DNA of 64,000 nucleotides from SXOA01 sp051004015 (GTDB lineage: Bacteria; Planctomycetota; Planctomycetia; Pirellulales; Pirellulaceae): positions 1 to 64,000 of the forward strand of contig JBPCKT010000002.1 in the NCBI GenBank assembly GCA_051004015.1, written 5' to 3'. Of the stretch, positions 34,847-42,826 are shown piece after piece. The translations under genes and the position numbers were made by a program. A model generated the notes under the pieces. The model was not told the origin of the DNA, searched no databases, and worked only from the letters and a program-made list of their open reading frames with translations. Each line of letters starts with the position of its first letter. Position 1 is the first letter of the stretch.

Positions 34847-35537
34847 AGACCGGATGAACGACGTGCTGGACCGCCGGCAGGCGCCGGAACGGGATGCGCT
34901 CCTGCTGCGCCATGCGGGCGAATGCCTCCCTTGCCGTCAAACGCTGCATGGCCAGGCCGTCCTGTTGGCCGGTCTCGAGCTTGCCGAAACATCGCCGCTT
35001 TCCAATCAGTTTGCCGCGGCTGTGCTCGTTCAGGCAAATGAAATCCCCGTCGCTACAATTTCGAACCGCCAGCGCAGTGCGAAGAAGAATTGGGCCGGAG
35101 TGATCGCCGGCTTCGTTTCGCTGGCCGCTGTGGTACTCGTCGCGGTGCTGATCGGCCTTTCGCGGCAGCAGGGTGCGGTTCCTCCCACCGCGAACAAGCC
35201 TGCTTCGCCCATTGCGGTTCCCAAGACTGTGGAGGTCGCGCGGAATTTGCCGCCGCAGAAGGAAACGACTCCCGATACCATCGCCAAGGCGGCCACTCCT
35301 CCCGATTATCAAGAATATCGGGACGCCCTGAACTCGCTCACCGCCCAGTTGCCCAGCGCGGTGGAGAAGATTGACGAGGTGCAGCAGGCAACCCCCGCCA
35401 TCCGCCCGATTCGGGCGTCGTTCTCCATGGCCATCGGCACGCTGCAACGGACCATCCCCAATCGCACCCGGCGGGATTCTCGGCCCATCAAGCCGGACAG
35501 CGGATTTCACGGCCACCAGCGGGACGTCGTGGTATAA
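34827..35537 (+). CDS. Membrane anti-sigma factor with ZAS zinc motif
   Basis: A 236-residue protein. The N-terminal anti-sigma domain has the HxxxCxxC motif (His29, Cys33, Cys36, in RHAGECLPC). A transmembrane helix spans about 91-110 (AGVIAGFVSLAAVVLVAVLI) and a Pro-rich extracytoplasmic domain follows. GAGGAG seven bases before the ATG at 34827, inside the sigma gene, fixes the start. It should bind the ECF sigma upstream and release it on an envelope signal. The signal is unknown. Confidence 0.85.
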   Translation: MQCREFEDRMNDVLDRRQAPERDALLLRHAGECLPCRQTLHGQAVLLAGLELAETSPLSNQFAAAVLVQANEIPVATISNRQRSAKKNWAGVIAGFVSLAAVVLVAVLIGLSRQQGAVPPTANKPASPIAVPKTVEVARNLPPQKETTPDTIAKAATPPDYQEYRDALNSLTAQLPSAVEKIDEVQQATPAIRPIRASFSMAIGTLQRTIPNRTRRDSRPIKPDSGFHGHQRDVVV

Positions 35538-35771
35538 CGGCGGTCTGACTCGCGCTGTCGCTACAACCCGCACGGCCGGCACTTCTTTCCCGCCAGGACT
35601 CCCTTACGGCAGTCATCTTTGCCCCAGCGGTCATATCCGCAAGAGCCGTAAGATCTCGCGCAGCCGCACATTTTACCCTGGCGGTGCATCTTCGCGCTTC
35701 CGCGGGCCGATTCACACTAGCATCGCCGGTCTCTAGTCCCACCAGCAGCAACCAAGCCAGGGGTGAATATC

Positions 35772-36104
35772 GTGGCCAAAGCGAACAAAGCGGAACTGAT
35801 CATCGACCGTCGCACGGATCGAGACGAACGCCGCAAGGAAAGCCAACCCATCGTTCAGGAGCGCCGGGCCAAAGTTCAGCGCCGGCGGCAGATCGATCCG
35901 ACCACCTGCGAGCGCGAGTATTCGGACGACGAAATCCAGTTCATGCATGCTCTCGACGCCTACAAACGGACCAGCGGCCGGATGTTCCCTACGTGCAGCG
36001 AAATCCTGGAGGTCATCCGCGATTTGGGCTACGTCCGCGACACCTCCGCTCCTGGCAAAGCATCAAGCCCGGTCGGCCAGATTGCCGGCACAACGGCGTC
36101 GTAA
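35772..36104 (+). CDS. Conserved-looking hypothetical protein of 110 residues
   Basis: Not assigned to a family. The N-terminal half is very charged and Arg-rich (DRRTDRDERRKESQPIVQERRAKVQRRR), which suggests nucleic-acid binding or a coiled coil. The second half contains YSDDEIQFMHALDAYKRTSG and CSEILEVIRDLGYVR, which reads like a small helix-turn-helix region. GTG at 35772 with GGGG upstream is preferred to GTG at 35763. A strong terminator follows about 45 bases later, so it is a separate transcription unit. Confidence 0.65.
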   Translation: MAKANKAELIIDRRTDRDERRKESQPIVQERRAKVQRRRQIDPTTCEREYSDDEIQFMHALDAYKRTSGRMFPTCSEILEVIRDLGYVRDTSAPGKASSPVGQIAGTTAS

Positions 36105-36149
36105 CAAATAGCCAGCCAGCCAGTTCCCCTGGACCCACAGCCAGGAACC

Positions 36150-36185
36150 GGGACGAGCCGCTTTGAGGCGGCTCGTCCCTTTTTC
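36150..36185 (+). terminator. Rho-independent terminator
   Basis: A 12-base-pair perfect stem (GGGACGAGCCGC / GCGGCTCGTCCC) with a short loop is followed by TTTTT. Confidence 0.93.
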
Positions 36186-36252
36186 GTGCGCACATTTTGC
36201 TCTTGCTCCGGCCCGCGCCGCCAGCTACCCTTCGGCCGCGATTTGTAAAGAA

Positions 36253-37035
36253 ATGCGCGCCGGTGGAAAGTGCCCCGGCGCAGGAGCCAATGCCGCCGTG
36301 CTCTCGACCCTGCCATTCCGATTGCTGATGATCGCGCTGCTCCCATCCGCGATTAGCGGCTGCGGCATGGTCGCGCAGAACCGCAATGCGGACGGCCTCC
36401 GCTACTTCAACCGCGGCCAACTGGCGGTCGCCCAGTCCCGCTTCGAGGCGGCCAAGCAGGCCAACCCGCAGAACGCCGACGCCTACTACAACCTGGGTGC
36501 CGTGGCCCATCTGCAAGGCTTTCAGACCCGCAACACGGCCCAGCTTGGGCAGGCGGAATCGCTCTATCGGCAGTGCCTGGCGTATAACCCCAACCATGTC
36601 GATTGCCACCGCGGCCTGGCCGTGCTGCTGGCGCAGACGCAGCGGGTCGATCAGGCTTTCGAGCTGATGAAGACCTGGACCGTCACGAGCCCGCAATCGG
36701 CGGATGCCCGCGTGGAGCTCGCCCGCCTTTACGAAGAATATGGCGACCTGCGGACCGCCGAGCTGCAGCTTCAGCAAGCCTTGCAGCTCGACCTGAATAA
36801 CTCCCGCGTCCACGCCTCCCTGGGCAGTGTGAAGGAAAAAATGGGCGATCTGCCGCAGGCTCTCGCCAACTACCAGCGCTCCCACACGCTTAACACCTTC
36901 CAGCCGGATTTGCCCGCCAGGATTGCTTCCCTGCAGCAGCGCGTCGGCGCAGCTCCGGCAACCAATCTTTCCCCCGCCGGCACCGGAACACTTCGCAGCG
37001 CGGGAGCCGCGGGCTTCACGAATCGGAATTACTAA
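36253..37035 (+). CDS. TPR lipoprotein
   Basis: A 260-residue protein. An N-terminal hydrophobic segment ends in a lipobox-like LPSAISGCG, predicting a lipid-anchored Cys. Tetratricopeptide repeats follow: DGLRYFNRGQLAVAQSRFE, DAYYNLGAVAHLQG, ARVELARLYEEYGDLRTAE and HASLGSVKEKMGDLPQA. The ATG at 36253 is one of two candidates; the internal ATG at 36328 would give a shorter signal peptide. Probably an envelope scaffold; function unknown. Confidence 0.8.
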   Translation: MRAGGKCPGAGANAAVLSTLPFRLLMIALLPSAISGCGMVAQNRNADGLRYFNRGQLAVAQSRFEAAKQANPQNADAYYNLGAVAHLQGFQTRNTAQLGQAESLYRQCLAYNPNHVDCHRGLAVLLAQTQRVDQAFELMKTWTVTSPQSADARVELARLYEEYGDLRTAELQLQQALQLDLNNSRVHASLGSVKEKMGDLPQALANYQRSHTLNTFQPDLPARIASLQQRVGAAPATNLSPAGTGTLRSAGAAGFTNRNY

Positions 37036-37038
37036 CCT

Positions 37039-37071
37039 CCCTCTCCCTTTGGGAGAGGGTTGGGGTGAGGG
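37039..37071. repeat. CCCTCTCCC-TTT-GGGAGAGGG repeat between convergent genes
   Basis: A nine-base-pair perfect hairpin is followed by TTGGGGTGAGGG. This is a widespread intergenic palindrome type found in many bacterial genomes, here between the TPR lipoprotein and DUF1579 genes. Confidence 0.85.
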
Positions 37072-37082
37072 TCTAATTCGCG

Positions 37083-37634
37083 CTACTTCTTCCGCGTGTA
37101 CTCAATCGTAAACATCTCCTCGTCCTTGCCCCCCTCGCCGATCATGAACATCTTAAAGGTGTGATGGTCCTTGTCCTTCGAGCTGGACTGGGTCTTCCAC
37201 TTCGCCAGCTTGCCGTCGGGGCCGGGATGCTCGGTGGTCATCGTCAGGACCTTGGTCTTCTCGTCGCGCGTCCCTTCAAAGAACATCGGCGTGCTGCTCA
37301 TCGAATCGACCCAGACTCCCGTGTACTTCTTCTTGAACTGGTCATAGCCGTCGATGCTGCGGCCTTCAAACTTCGCGCCGGCAAATTCTCCGACAAAGGT
37401 GCTGGTGAGCCACAACCCGCCGCATTCCATTTTGTAGACGGACTTCGCCTTGCTGGCGGGTGCATCCTTCGGCGTGCCGGGCATGAGCATCACCGCATCC
37501 CAGGTCCCGACCATCTCCTTCAGAATGTCATGTTCGGGTCCGGGCTTGGCGGACGGCGGCTGTTCCTGGGCAAATGTGACTTGAGAGAGCACGGTGAAAA
37601 CAAAAACTGCGGCGATACAGAGAAAGCGTTTCAT
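37083..37634 (-). CDS. Secreted DUF1579 protein
   Basis: A 183-residue protein with a signal peptide (KRFLCIAAVFVFTVLSQVTFA). The mature part matches DUF1579: EHDILKEMVGTWDAVMLM near the start, GGLWLTSTFVGEFAGAKFEG in the middle, and GYDQFKKKYTGVWVDSMS. The lipocalin-like beta-barrel family has no established function. GGAGG lies seven bases before the ATG at 37634. Confidence 0.88.
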   Translation of the reverse strand: MKRFLCIAAVFVFTVLSQVTFAQEQPPSAKPGPEHDILKEMVGTWDAVMLMPGTPKDAPASKAKSVYKMECGGLWLTSTFVGEFAGAKFEGRSIDGYDQFKKKYTGVWVDSMSSTPMFFEGTRDEKTKVLTMTTEHPGPDGKLAKWKTQSSSKDKDHHTFKMFMIGEGGKDEEMFTIEYTRKK

Positions 37635-37862
37635 GGAGCACCTCCGAAGGGAAAAAATGAGTTTGCCGAATTGGCGACCATAATTTAACGCCGTATGAAC
37701 AAAAGTCAAGCGGGCCTCCGAGGTCTAAATGCCGATTCTACTCCTTCCGCATTTTTCCCCTTCCCCGTACAATCGAACTTTCGCCGAACCTCAACCGTTT
37801 TGCTCCTGTCCTACTCGCCAAACGGCTGTTTTCCCGCCACTTTTCCCTCGGACTCTCCGTTC

Positions 37863-38984
37863 ATGCCCGCGACCATGACCGCCACGGACCGCGTCTTCAA
37901 TTTCTCCCCCGGCCCCGCGGTCCTGCCGCTGCCGGTGCTCCAGCAGGCCCAGCGCGAGCTGGTTTGCCTTCCTGGTTACGGCATGAGCGTGCTGGAAATG
38001 AGCCATCGCGCCCCCGGCTTTCTCGATGTCCTCGCCTCCGCCAAGTCGCTCCTTAAGGAGCTGCTCGCCATCCCGGACAACTATCAGATCATCTTCATTC
38101 AAGGGGGTTCCCGCCTGCAGTTCTCGATGGTGCCGATGAACCTGCTCCGCGGCCAAAGCGAAGCAGCAGACTACGTCGTCACCGGCTCCTGGAGCAAGTA
38201 CGCCATCGACGAAGCTCGGCGGGAAGGCAAAGTCAACCTCGTCTGGGACGGCAAAGCCACCAATTACGATCGATTGCCAAAAGCTGGCGAGCTGAAGCTC
38301 AACCCCAATGCCGCGTACGTCTACACCTGCTCGAACGAAACCATCCAAGGGGTGCAGTTCTCCGGCGAGCCCGACACTGGCAGCGTCCCACTTGTTTGCG
38401 ACTGCTCCTCGGATTTTCTCCACCGGCCGATTCCCGTCAATAAATACGGCCTCATCTACGCCTGTGCCCAGAAGAACGCCGGTCCCGCCGGGGTCACCGC
38501 GGTCATCATCCGGAACGACCTCCTTCAGCGCAGCCCCAAAAACCTCCCCGGCTATCTCGACTACAACAGCCACGTCAAGGAAGATTCGCTCTACAACACC
38601 CCTCCCACGTTCGCCATCTACCTGATGAACCTGGTCCTGCAGTGGCTCAAGAACGACATCGGCGGCCTGGCCAAGATGCACGCCCTCAACAAGCAAAAGG
38701 CCAAAATCCTCTACGACCTCGTCGACGCCAGCGGCGGCTTCTACAAAGGACACGCGCAGGCCCCAGACCGCTCGCTCATGAACGTCACCTTTCGCCTCCC
38801 GTCAGAGGCACTCGAAAAAGAATTCTGCAAGCTCGGCGAAGACCGCGGCCTCGACGGCCTCAAAGGCCACCGCAGCGTCGGCGGCATCCGCGCCAGCATC
38901 TACAACGCCATGCCGGTGGAGGGAGTGGAGGCGCTGGCGGAGTTTATGAAGGAGTTCAAGAAGAGTGCAGAGTGCAAAGTGTAG
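37863..38984 (+). CDS. serC: Phosphoserine aminotransferase
   Basis: A 373-residue PLP enzyme that makes 3-phosphoserine from 3-phosphohydroxypyruvate and glutamate. NFSPGPAVLPLPVL, SHRAPGFLDVL, FIQGGSRLQFSMVPMNL and the Schiff-base lysine Lys204 in ACAQKNAGPAGVT are diagnostic. The ATG at 37863 (MPATMTATDR) or 37875 may be used; the earlier open frame is not family-like. The last residues (SAECKV) and the TAG stop are contributed by the long imperfect inverted repeat before serA. Confidence 0.95.
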   Translation: MPATMTATDRVFNFSPGPAVLPLPVLQQAQRELVCLPGYGMSVLEMSHRAPGFLDVLASAKSLLKELLAIPDNYQIIFIQGGSRLQFSMVPMNLLRGQSEAADYVVTGSWSKYAIDEARREGKVNLVWDGKATNYDRLPKAGELKLNPNAAYVYTCSNETIQGVQFSGEPDTGSVPLVCDCSSDFLHRPIPVNKYGLIYACAQKNAGPAGVTAVIIRNDLLQRSPKNLPGYLDYNSHVKEDSLYNTPPTFAIYLMNLVLQWLKNDIGGLAKMHALNKQKAKILYDLVDASGGFYKGHAQAPDRSLMNVTFRLPSEALEKEFCKLGEDRGLDGLKGHRSVGGIRASIYNAMPVEGVEALAEFMKEFKKSAECKV

Positions 38985-39048
38985 AGTGCAAAGTAAAAAG
39001 CCGCTCCATTTTCTCACTCTACACTCTGCACTTTACACTCTACACTTT
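38961..39048. repeat. Imperfect inverted repeat spanning the serC stop and serA leader
   Basis: Arms of about 34 bases, built from AGAGTGCAGAGTGCAAAGTG-type units (38961-38994) and their complements (39015-39048), differ only by transitions. The mismatches would mostly be G-U pairs in RNA. The element ends four bases before the serA ATG and contains the serC stop codon. Confidence 0.8.
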
Positions 39049-39052
39049 CCCC

Positions 39053-40675
39053 ATGCCCCGCATCCTCATCCTCGACCCCATCGCCAAAGAAGGCCTCGAA
39101 ATGCTCGCAGCCGCCCCCGGCATCGAGTACGAGGTCCGCACCGGCCTGAAAGGTGATGCCCTCAAAACAGCCCTTACCGAATTCGACGGGGCTATCTGCC
39201 GTAGCGGCGTGACCATCACCGGCGAATCGCTGGCGGGGAACCATCGCCTGCGGGCCATCGCCCGGGCCGGCGTCGGCACCGACAACATCGATAAGGAAGT
39301 CGCCACCCGCCAGGGCATCGTCGTGATGAACACGCCGACGGGGAACACGCTCAGCACGGCGGAGCACACCTTCGCCCTGCTGCTCGCCCTCTCCCGCTCG
39401 GTCGCCCCCGCCTACCACAGCCTGCTCGCCGGCAAGTGGGACCGCAAGTCGTACATGGGAACGCAGCTCGCCGACAAAACGCTCGGCATCGTCGGCCTCG
39501 GCCGCATCGGGCAGGAAGTGGCCAAGCGGGCTATCGCCTTCCAGATGCGGGTGCTGGGCTTTGACCCGTTCCTATCCAAGGAACAGGCCGCGAAGCTCGG
39601 CATCGAGCGGGTGGAAACCGTGCGGGACATGCTGCCGCACGTCGATTACCTCACCGTCCATACGCCGCTCACGCCGGAAACCACCAACCTCATCGGCCTC
39701 CCCGAGCTCGACATCCTCAAACCCGGCGTCCGGCTCATCAACTGCGCCCGCGGCGGCATTTACAACGAGGCCGCCCTCGTCGAAGGTCTGAAGAGCGGCA
39801 AAATCGGCGGCGTGGCCCTGGACGTGTTTGTCGAAGAGCCCTGCACCAAGAGCCCGCTGTTCGGCATGCCCAACGTCGTCTGCACTCCGCACCTCGGGGC
39901 CAGTACCGAGGAGGCCCAGACCCAGGTTGCCGTCGAAGCGGTGCAGCTCCTGATCAACTTCTTCACCACGGGGGAAGTCCGCCACGCCGTCAACATGGCC
40001 GCGGTGGATCCCAAGACCCTGCAAGCCATCAAGGGGTATCTCGACCTCGCCTGGCGTCTGGGGCTCCTCGCCAGTCAGTGGCAGACAGCCGGGGCTTCTG
40101 CCTGCCACCTCACCTATCGCGGCGAAGTGACCAGCAAGAATACAAAACTCCTCACAGCCGCCTTCTGCGCGGGGCTTTTGGAGCGGGCCTTGGAGGAGGA
40201 GGTCAACGTTGTCAATGCGGAAGTCCTCCTCCGCGAGCGCGGGATCAAGCTCACCGAGGAATCCCGCAGCGACATGGGGGCCTTCACCTCCTCCATCACG
40301 GCTGAAGTCACCGCCGGCGAAAAGCCGTTCGCCGTCGCCGGCACCCTGTTCGGCAACAACATGCCCCGCCTGATCCGCCTGGCGGACTTTCGCCTGGAAG
40401 CCTACCTGGACGGCATCATGCTGGTCTTCACCCACAACGACGTCCCCGGCATCATCGGCGCGGTCGGCACCATCTTCGGCAGCCACAAGGTGAACATCGC
40501 CCAGATGTCCGTCGGCCGCACCACCCCCGGCGGGGGCGCGATCGGCGTCCTCAACCTCGACGGCCACCCCCCCGCCGCCGCCCTGGACGAAGTCCGCACC
40601 CACCCCGCGATCTCCAGCGCCCGCATCCTGGAACTGCCCGCCGCTGGGAATCTGCCGGCGTGGCTGAGGTGGTAG
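39053..40675 (+). CDS. serA: D-3-phosphoglycerate dehydrogenase with ASB and ACT domains
   Basis: A 540-residue first enzyme of serine synthesis. The NAD-binding fold has IVGLGRIGQEVAKRA, catalytic Arg in NCARGGIYNE, Glu in DVFVEEP and His in CTPHLGAST. An allosteric-substrate-binding domain and a C-terminal ACT domain (DVPGIIGAVGTIFGSHKVNI) follow, giving the long SerA form that is often serine-inhibited. The start is 68 bases after serC, so the two form an operon despite the hairpin between them. Confidence 0.96.
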   Translation: MPRILILDPIAKEGLEMLAAAPGIEYEVRTGLKGDALKTALTEFDGAICRSGVTITGESLAGNHRLRAIARAGVGTDNIDKEVATRQGIVVMNTPTGNTLSTAEHTFALLLALSRSVAPAYHSLLAGKWDRKSYMGTQLADKTLGIVGLGRIGQEVAKRAIAFQMRVLGFDPFLSKEQAAKLGIERVETVRDMLPHVDYLTVHTPLTPETTNLIGLPELDILKPGVRLINCARGGIYNEAALVEGLKSGKIGGVALDVFVEEPCTKSPLFGMPNVVCTPHLGASTEEAQTQVAVEAVQLLINFFTTGEVRHAVNMAAVDPKTLQAIKGYLDLAWRLGLLASQWQTAGASACHLTYRGEVTSKNTKLLTAAFCAGLLERALEEEVNVVNAEVLLRERGIKLTEESRSDMGAFTSSITAEVTAGEKPFAVAGTLFGNNMPRLIRLADFRLEAYLDGIMLVFTHNDVPGIIGAVGTIFGSHKVNIAQMSVGRTTPGGGAIGVLNLDGHPPAAALDEVRTHPAISSARILELPAAGNLPAWLRW

Positions 40676-40767
40676 AGGCGCGTTGGATGCCGGAAAACCA
40701 TTGTCTTTCAAATGAAGCGAATGTCTAATATCCGAGGGCCAATATCCTTTTTTCGACCGGGAACCGC

Positions 40768-41169
40768 GTGGCGTCTGAGATTCCTGTTGTCCGCTATTTT
40801 CTCATCTGTCGGGAAGTGCTTGTTGAGCCCGATGGACTGGCAACCTTGCGGCATCTGCTGCACATCTTTGTGCGGCCGGATGACGGTCCATTTCCTTGCG
40901 TTTGCGAGCAATTGACACTGTATGGATTGCTTACGAGTGGTCGAGGAAAGCACCGTTTTGGGGTGGAGCTGGCGTTTCTTGAGCAAGAGGGAGAAATGTC
41001 GCTCTGGATTTCCCCCGCGCGCGAGATCGATTTGGGACAGGATCCAGTAGCGCTCCCGGCGTTGCCGATCCCCATTCGCAACATCGTGTTTCAGCATCCG
41101 GGGCAATACACGTTCCGTCTGCTTTGCGACCAGGTTGCCATCGCCGAAGCGAACTTTGAGGTAAGATAA
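40768..41169 (+). CDS. Hypothetical protein, DUF6941-like layout
   Basis: A 133-residue protein starting at GTG. Features include IPVVRYFLICREVLVEPDG, LRHLLHIFVRPDDG, a beta-rich middle, and an ending HPGQYTFRLLCDQVAIAEAN. The ending resembles DUF6941 proteins and the gene at 25961-26413, but identity is weak and the assignment tentative. It lies five bases before the next gene, so the two are probably one operon. Confidence 0.65.
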   Translation: MASEIPVVRYFLICREVLVEPDGLATLRHLLHIFVRPDDGPFPCVCEQLTLYGLLTSGRGKHRFGVELAFLEQEGEMSLWISPAREIDLGQDPVALPALPIPIRNIVFQHPGQYTFRLLCDQVAIAEANFEVR

Positions 41170-41174
41170 AAGAC

Positions 41175-41648
41175 ATGGCTGCAGATACTCCGCTGACCAA
41201 ACTGATCCCGCTGGCCCCGCAAGTGCTGCCACACCTGGCAATCGATGCGGGCCAGGGCCAACCGCTGCCGGCAGGCATGACCGGGACCACTGCTTCCATG
41301 CATTCGCTCCCCGCGTTGACTCTGGACTTCGAGGCGGCGCACTCGCCGGCTCTGCAACTTGATCTGACCGTCAGGCCGGGGGTTACACCCGTGGAGCTCG
41401 GGACCGATCTTTTTCGCCTCTGCTCGGTGGTCAATTCCCTGCCCCCTAGTCAGATCGGAGGGGGCCTGACTGCGGATGGCTACGTCAAGCAAGATGGGAA
41501 TGTGCGGATGGTCATGAGGTTTGCGAACCCCCAGGGAGCGCAGGACCGCCTGGCGCAGCTCGTCAGTGCCATCAACTCGTCCGAAAGCTGCATGATCGCC
41601 TGCCCCTCGATTTCGCGCTGCGACGCAACGCTGGTCTGCGCCGTTTGA
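41175..41648 (+). CDS. Hypothetical protein of 157 residues
   Basis: No family is recognised. The protein has no signal peptide or membrane segment; it shows LTLDFEAAHSPALQLDLTVR and a later AQDRLAQLVSAINSSESC, with several cysteines near the end (SCMIACPSISRCDATLVC). Cotranscription with the 40768 gene is likely from the five-base gap. Function unknown. Confidence 0.6.
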   Translation: MAADTPLTKLIPLAPQVLPHLAIDAGQGQPLPAGMTGTTASMHSLPALTLDFEAAHSPALQLDLTVRPGVTPVELGTDLFRLCSVVNSLPPSQIGGGLTADGYVKQDGNVRMVMRFANPQGAQDRLAQLVSAINSSESCMIACPSISRCDATLVCAV

Positions 41649-41725
41649 GAACGCTTCCATATGCTTCCGGCGGTGAGAGGTGAAGCGTTATCGCCGTCGG
41701 CGCGCCTTCCATGTTCCGGCGGAGT

Positions 41726-41780
41726 TTACGGGTTCCTCTTCTCTGCTCGCGCTTGGAAATCAGAGAAGAGGAACCCGTAA
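41726..41780. repeat. Long perfect hairpin, copy 1
   Basis: A 20-base perfect inverted repeat, TTACGGGTTCCTCTTCTCTG and its complement, with a 15-base loop containing CTCGCGCTTGGAAAT. Copy 2 lies 284 bases further on. Confidence 0.88.
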
Positions 41781-42009
41781 TTCCCGCGGCAACGTAGGCC
41801 GCGAGTCCTCTCGAGGGGCCAGCAGAGTGCGGCTGGCAGTGGCGAAAATCATTCCACGTAGCTGGTCTCGGAACCGTGGGCACCTGCGGCAAACGCCGCC
41901 AGGCGTCCGAGGCAACCGTCAATCGCCGCTCCACGTCTTTCCGGAAGCTACGTCAACTCTCAGGGCTCGCCACGGGAGTGGCGGCCTACTTTTCTTGCGG
42001 TCGCCGCGT

Positions 42010-42064
42010 TTACGGGTTCCTCGTCTCTGCTCGCGCTCGGAAATCAACGAAGAGGAACCCGTAA
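42010..42064. repeat. Long hairpin, copy 2
   Basis: The same arms as copy 1 with the outer 12 bases perfect and three mismatches toward the loop; the loop CTCGCGCTCGGAAAT differs from copy 1 by one base. Same length and orientation. Confidence 0.85.
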
Positions 42065-42367
42065 TTTCCGCGGCTGTCCGCTACCGGCCTGAAGCGCAGG
42101 CGATGGACAGCGTTTTTTCCCGTGGCAGGCCTTTCCTTCGGTTACGCTTCAAGCTGGTGTGAACCGCGGCGATTACAGAGGGGTGGCGCACAACCCACGG
42201 CCAGGATCGCTGTAATCCCCTTCCCCAAAAGGGCTTGCACCAAGGCACAGCGCTATCCTCGCCCCGCCGCTAGCCGGAGAAGGTCTCTTCACCACCTAAC
42301 CGGCGACAAATCTAGGTTGTCCCGCGGCGTCACAACCGATAAAGTAGAGTTGTTGGGTCAAGCTAAC

Positions 42368-42763
42368 ATGTCACGTATCATTCCCCTCATCGCCGCGGTC
42401 CTCATCGCCGTCCGGCCGTTTTCCGGCTGTTGCGAATGTCATGCGCCGCTCGTGTCGGCGATAGTTTCGGCGTGGGATGATGCCTGGAGCGATGAACACG
42501 AGGACGACTGTTGCCCGCATTCCGTCCCTTGCCCGGTTCCTGGCCATCCGGACGGAAAATGCCCGTCGTGCGAGTCCACCAAGGATTTTGTCAAGGTCGC
42601 GGCTCCGCAGGTCGCCAAGGCATCGCTCGTGTGGTATTTCGCGCCGTCGGTGGCGGCGGATAGCAAGTTGAATTTGCCCGCGTCCGCCTGCCGTTGTTCT
42701 CCGGGGCCACTCTTCAGCCCGGGCCTCCGCGCGCATCTCGTGCTGGGCGTAATGCTGATCTAG
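42368..42763 (+). CDS. Secreted Cys/His-rich protein of the metal efflux locus
   Basis: A 131-residue protein with an N-terminal hydrophobic segment (about 4-20). It has metal-ligand clusters: CCECH at 21-25, DEHEDDCCPH at 42-51, Cys55, His60, and CPSC at 65-68. Later ACRC follows. It lies 63 bases before the RND adaptor gene, so a metal-binding role in the locus is likely; no family is recognised. The start at 42368 is the only ATG before the signal-like segment. Confidence 0.7.
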   Translation: MSRIIPLIAAVLIAVRPFSGCCECHAPLVSAIVSAWDDAWSDEHEDDCCPHSVPCPVPGHPDGKCPSCESTKDFVKVAAPQVAKASLVWYFAPSVAADSKLNLPASACRCSPGPLFSPGLRAHLVLGVMLI

Positions 42764-42826
42764 TCTCGCTGCCGCGAAGCTCTTTTTTCCGGCACCAGGC
42801 GTTGACTCGCTGGCTTTCGTTTCTGG

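Larger units (their letters stand above)
41649..42367. other. 719-base repeat-rich intergenic region
   Basis: It contains two related long hairpins (41726-41780 and 42010-42064) arranged as arms of a larger mirrored structure. GTAGGCCGCGAGTCC at 41795 on the inner side of the first is roughly mirrored by GGCTCGCCACGGGAGTGGCG near 41964. Frames across it read as repeat translations, not proteins. Confidence 0.6.

Noticed and set aside
41680..42162. A 160-codon plus-strand frame across the hairpin region
   Set aside because: Its translation is made of the inverted repeats themselves (both copies give GSSSLLALGNQRRGTR-like text), so it is a repeat artefact.
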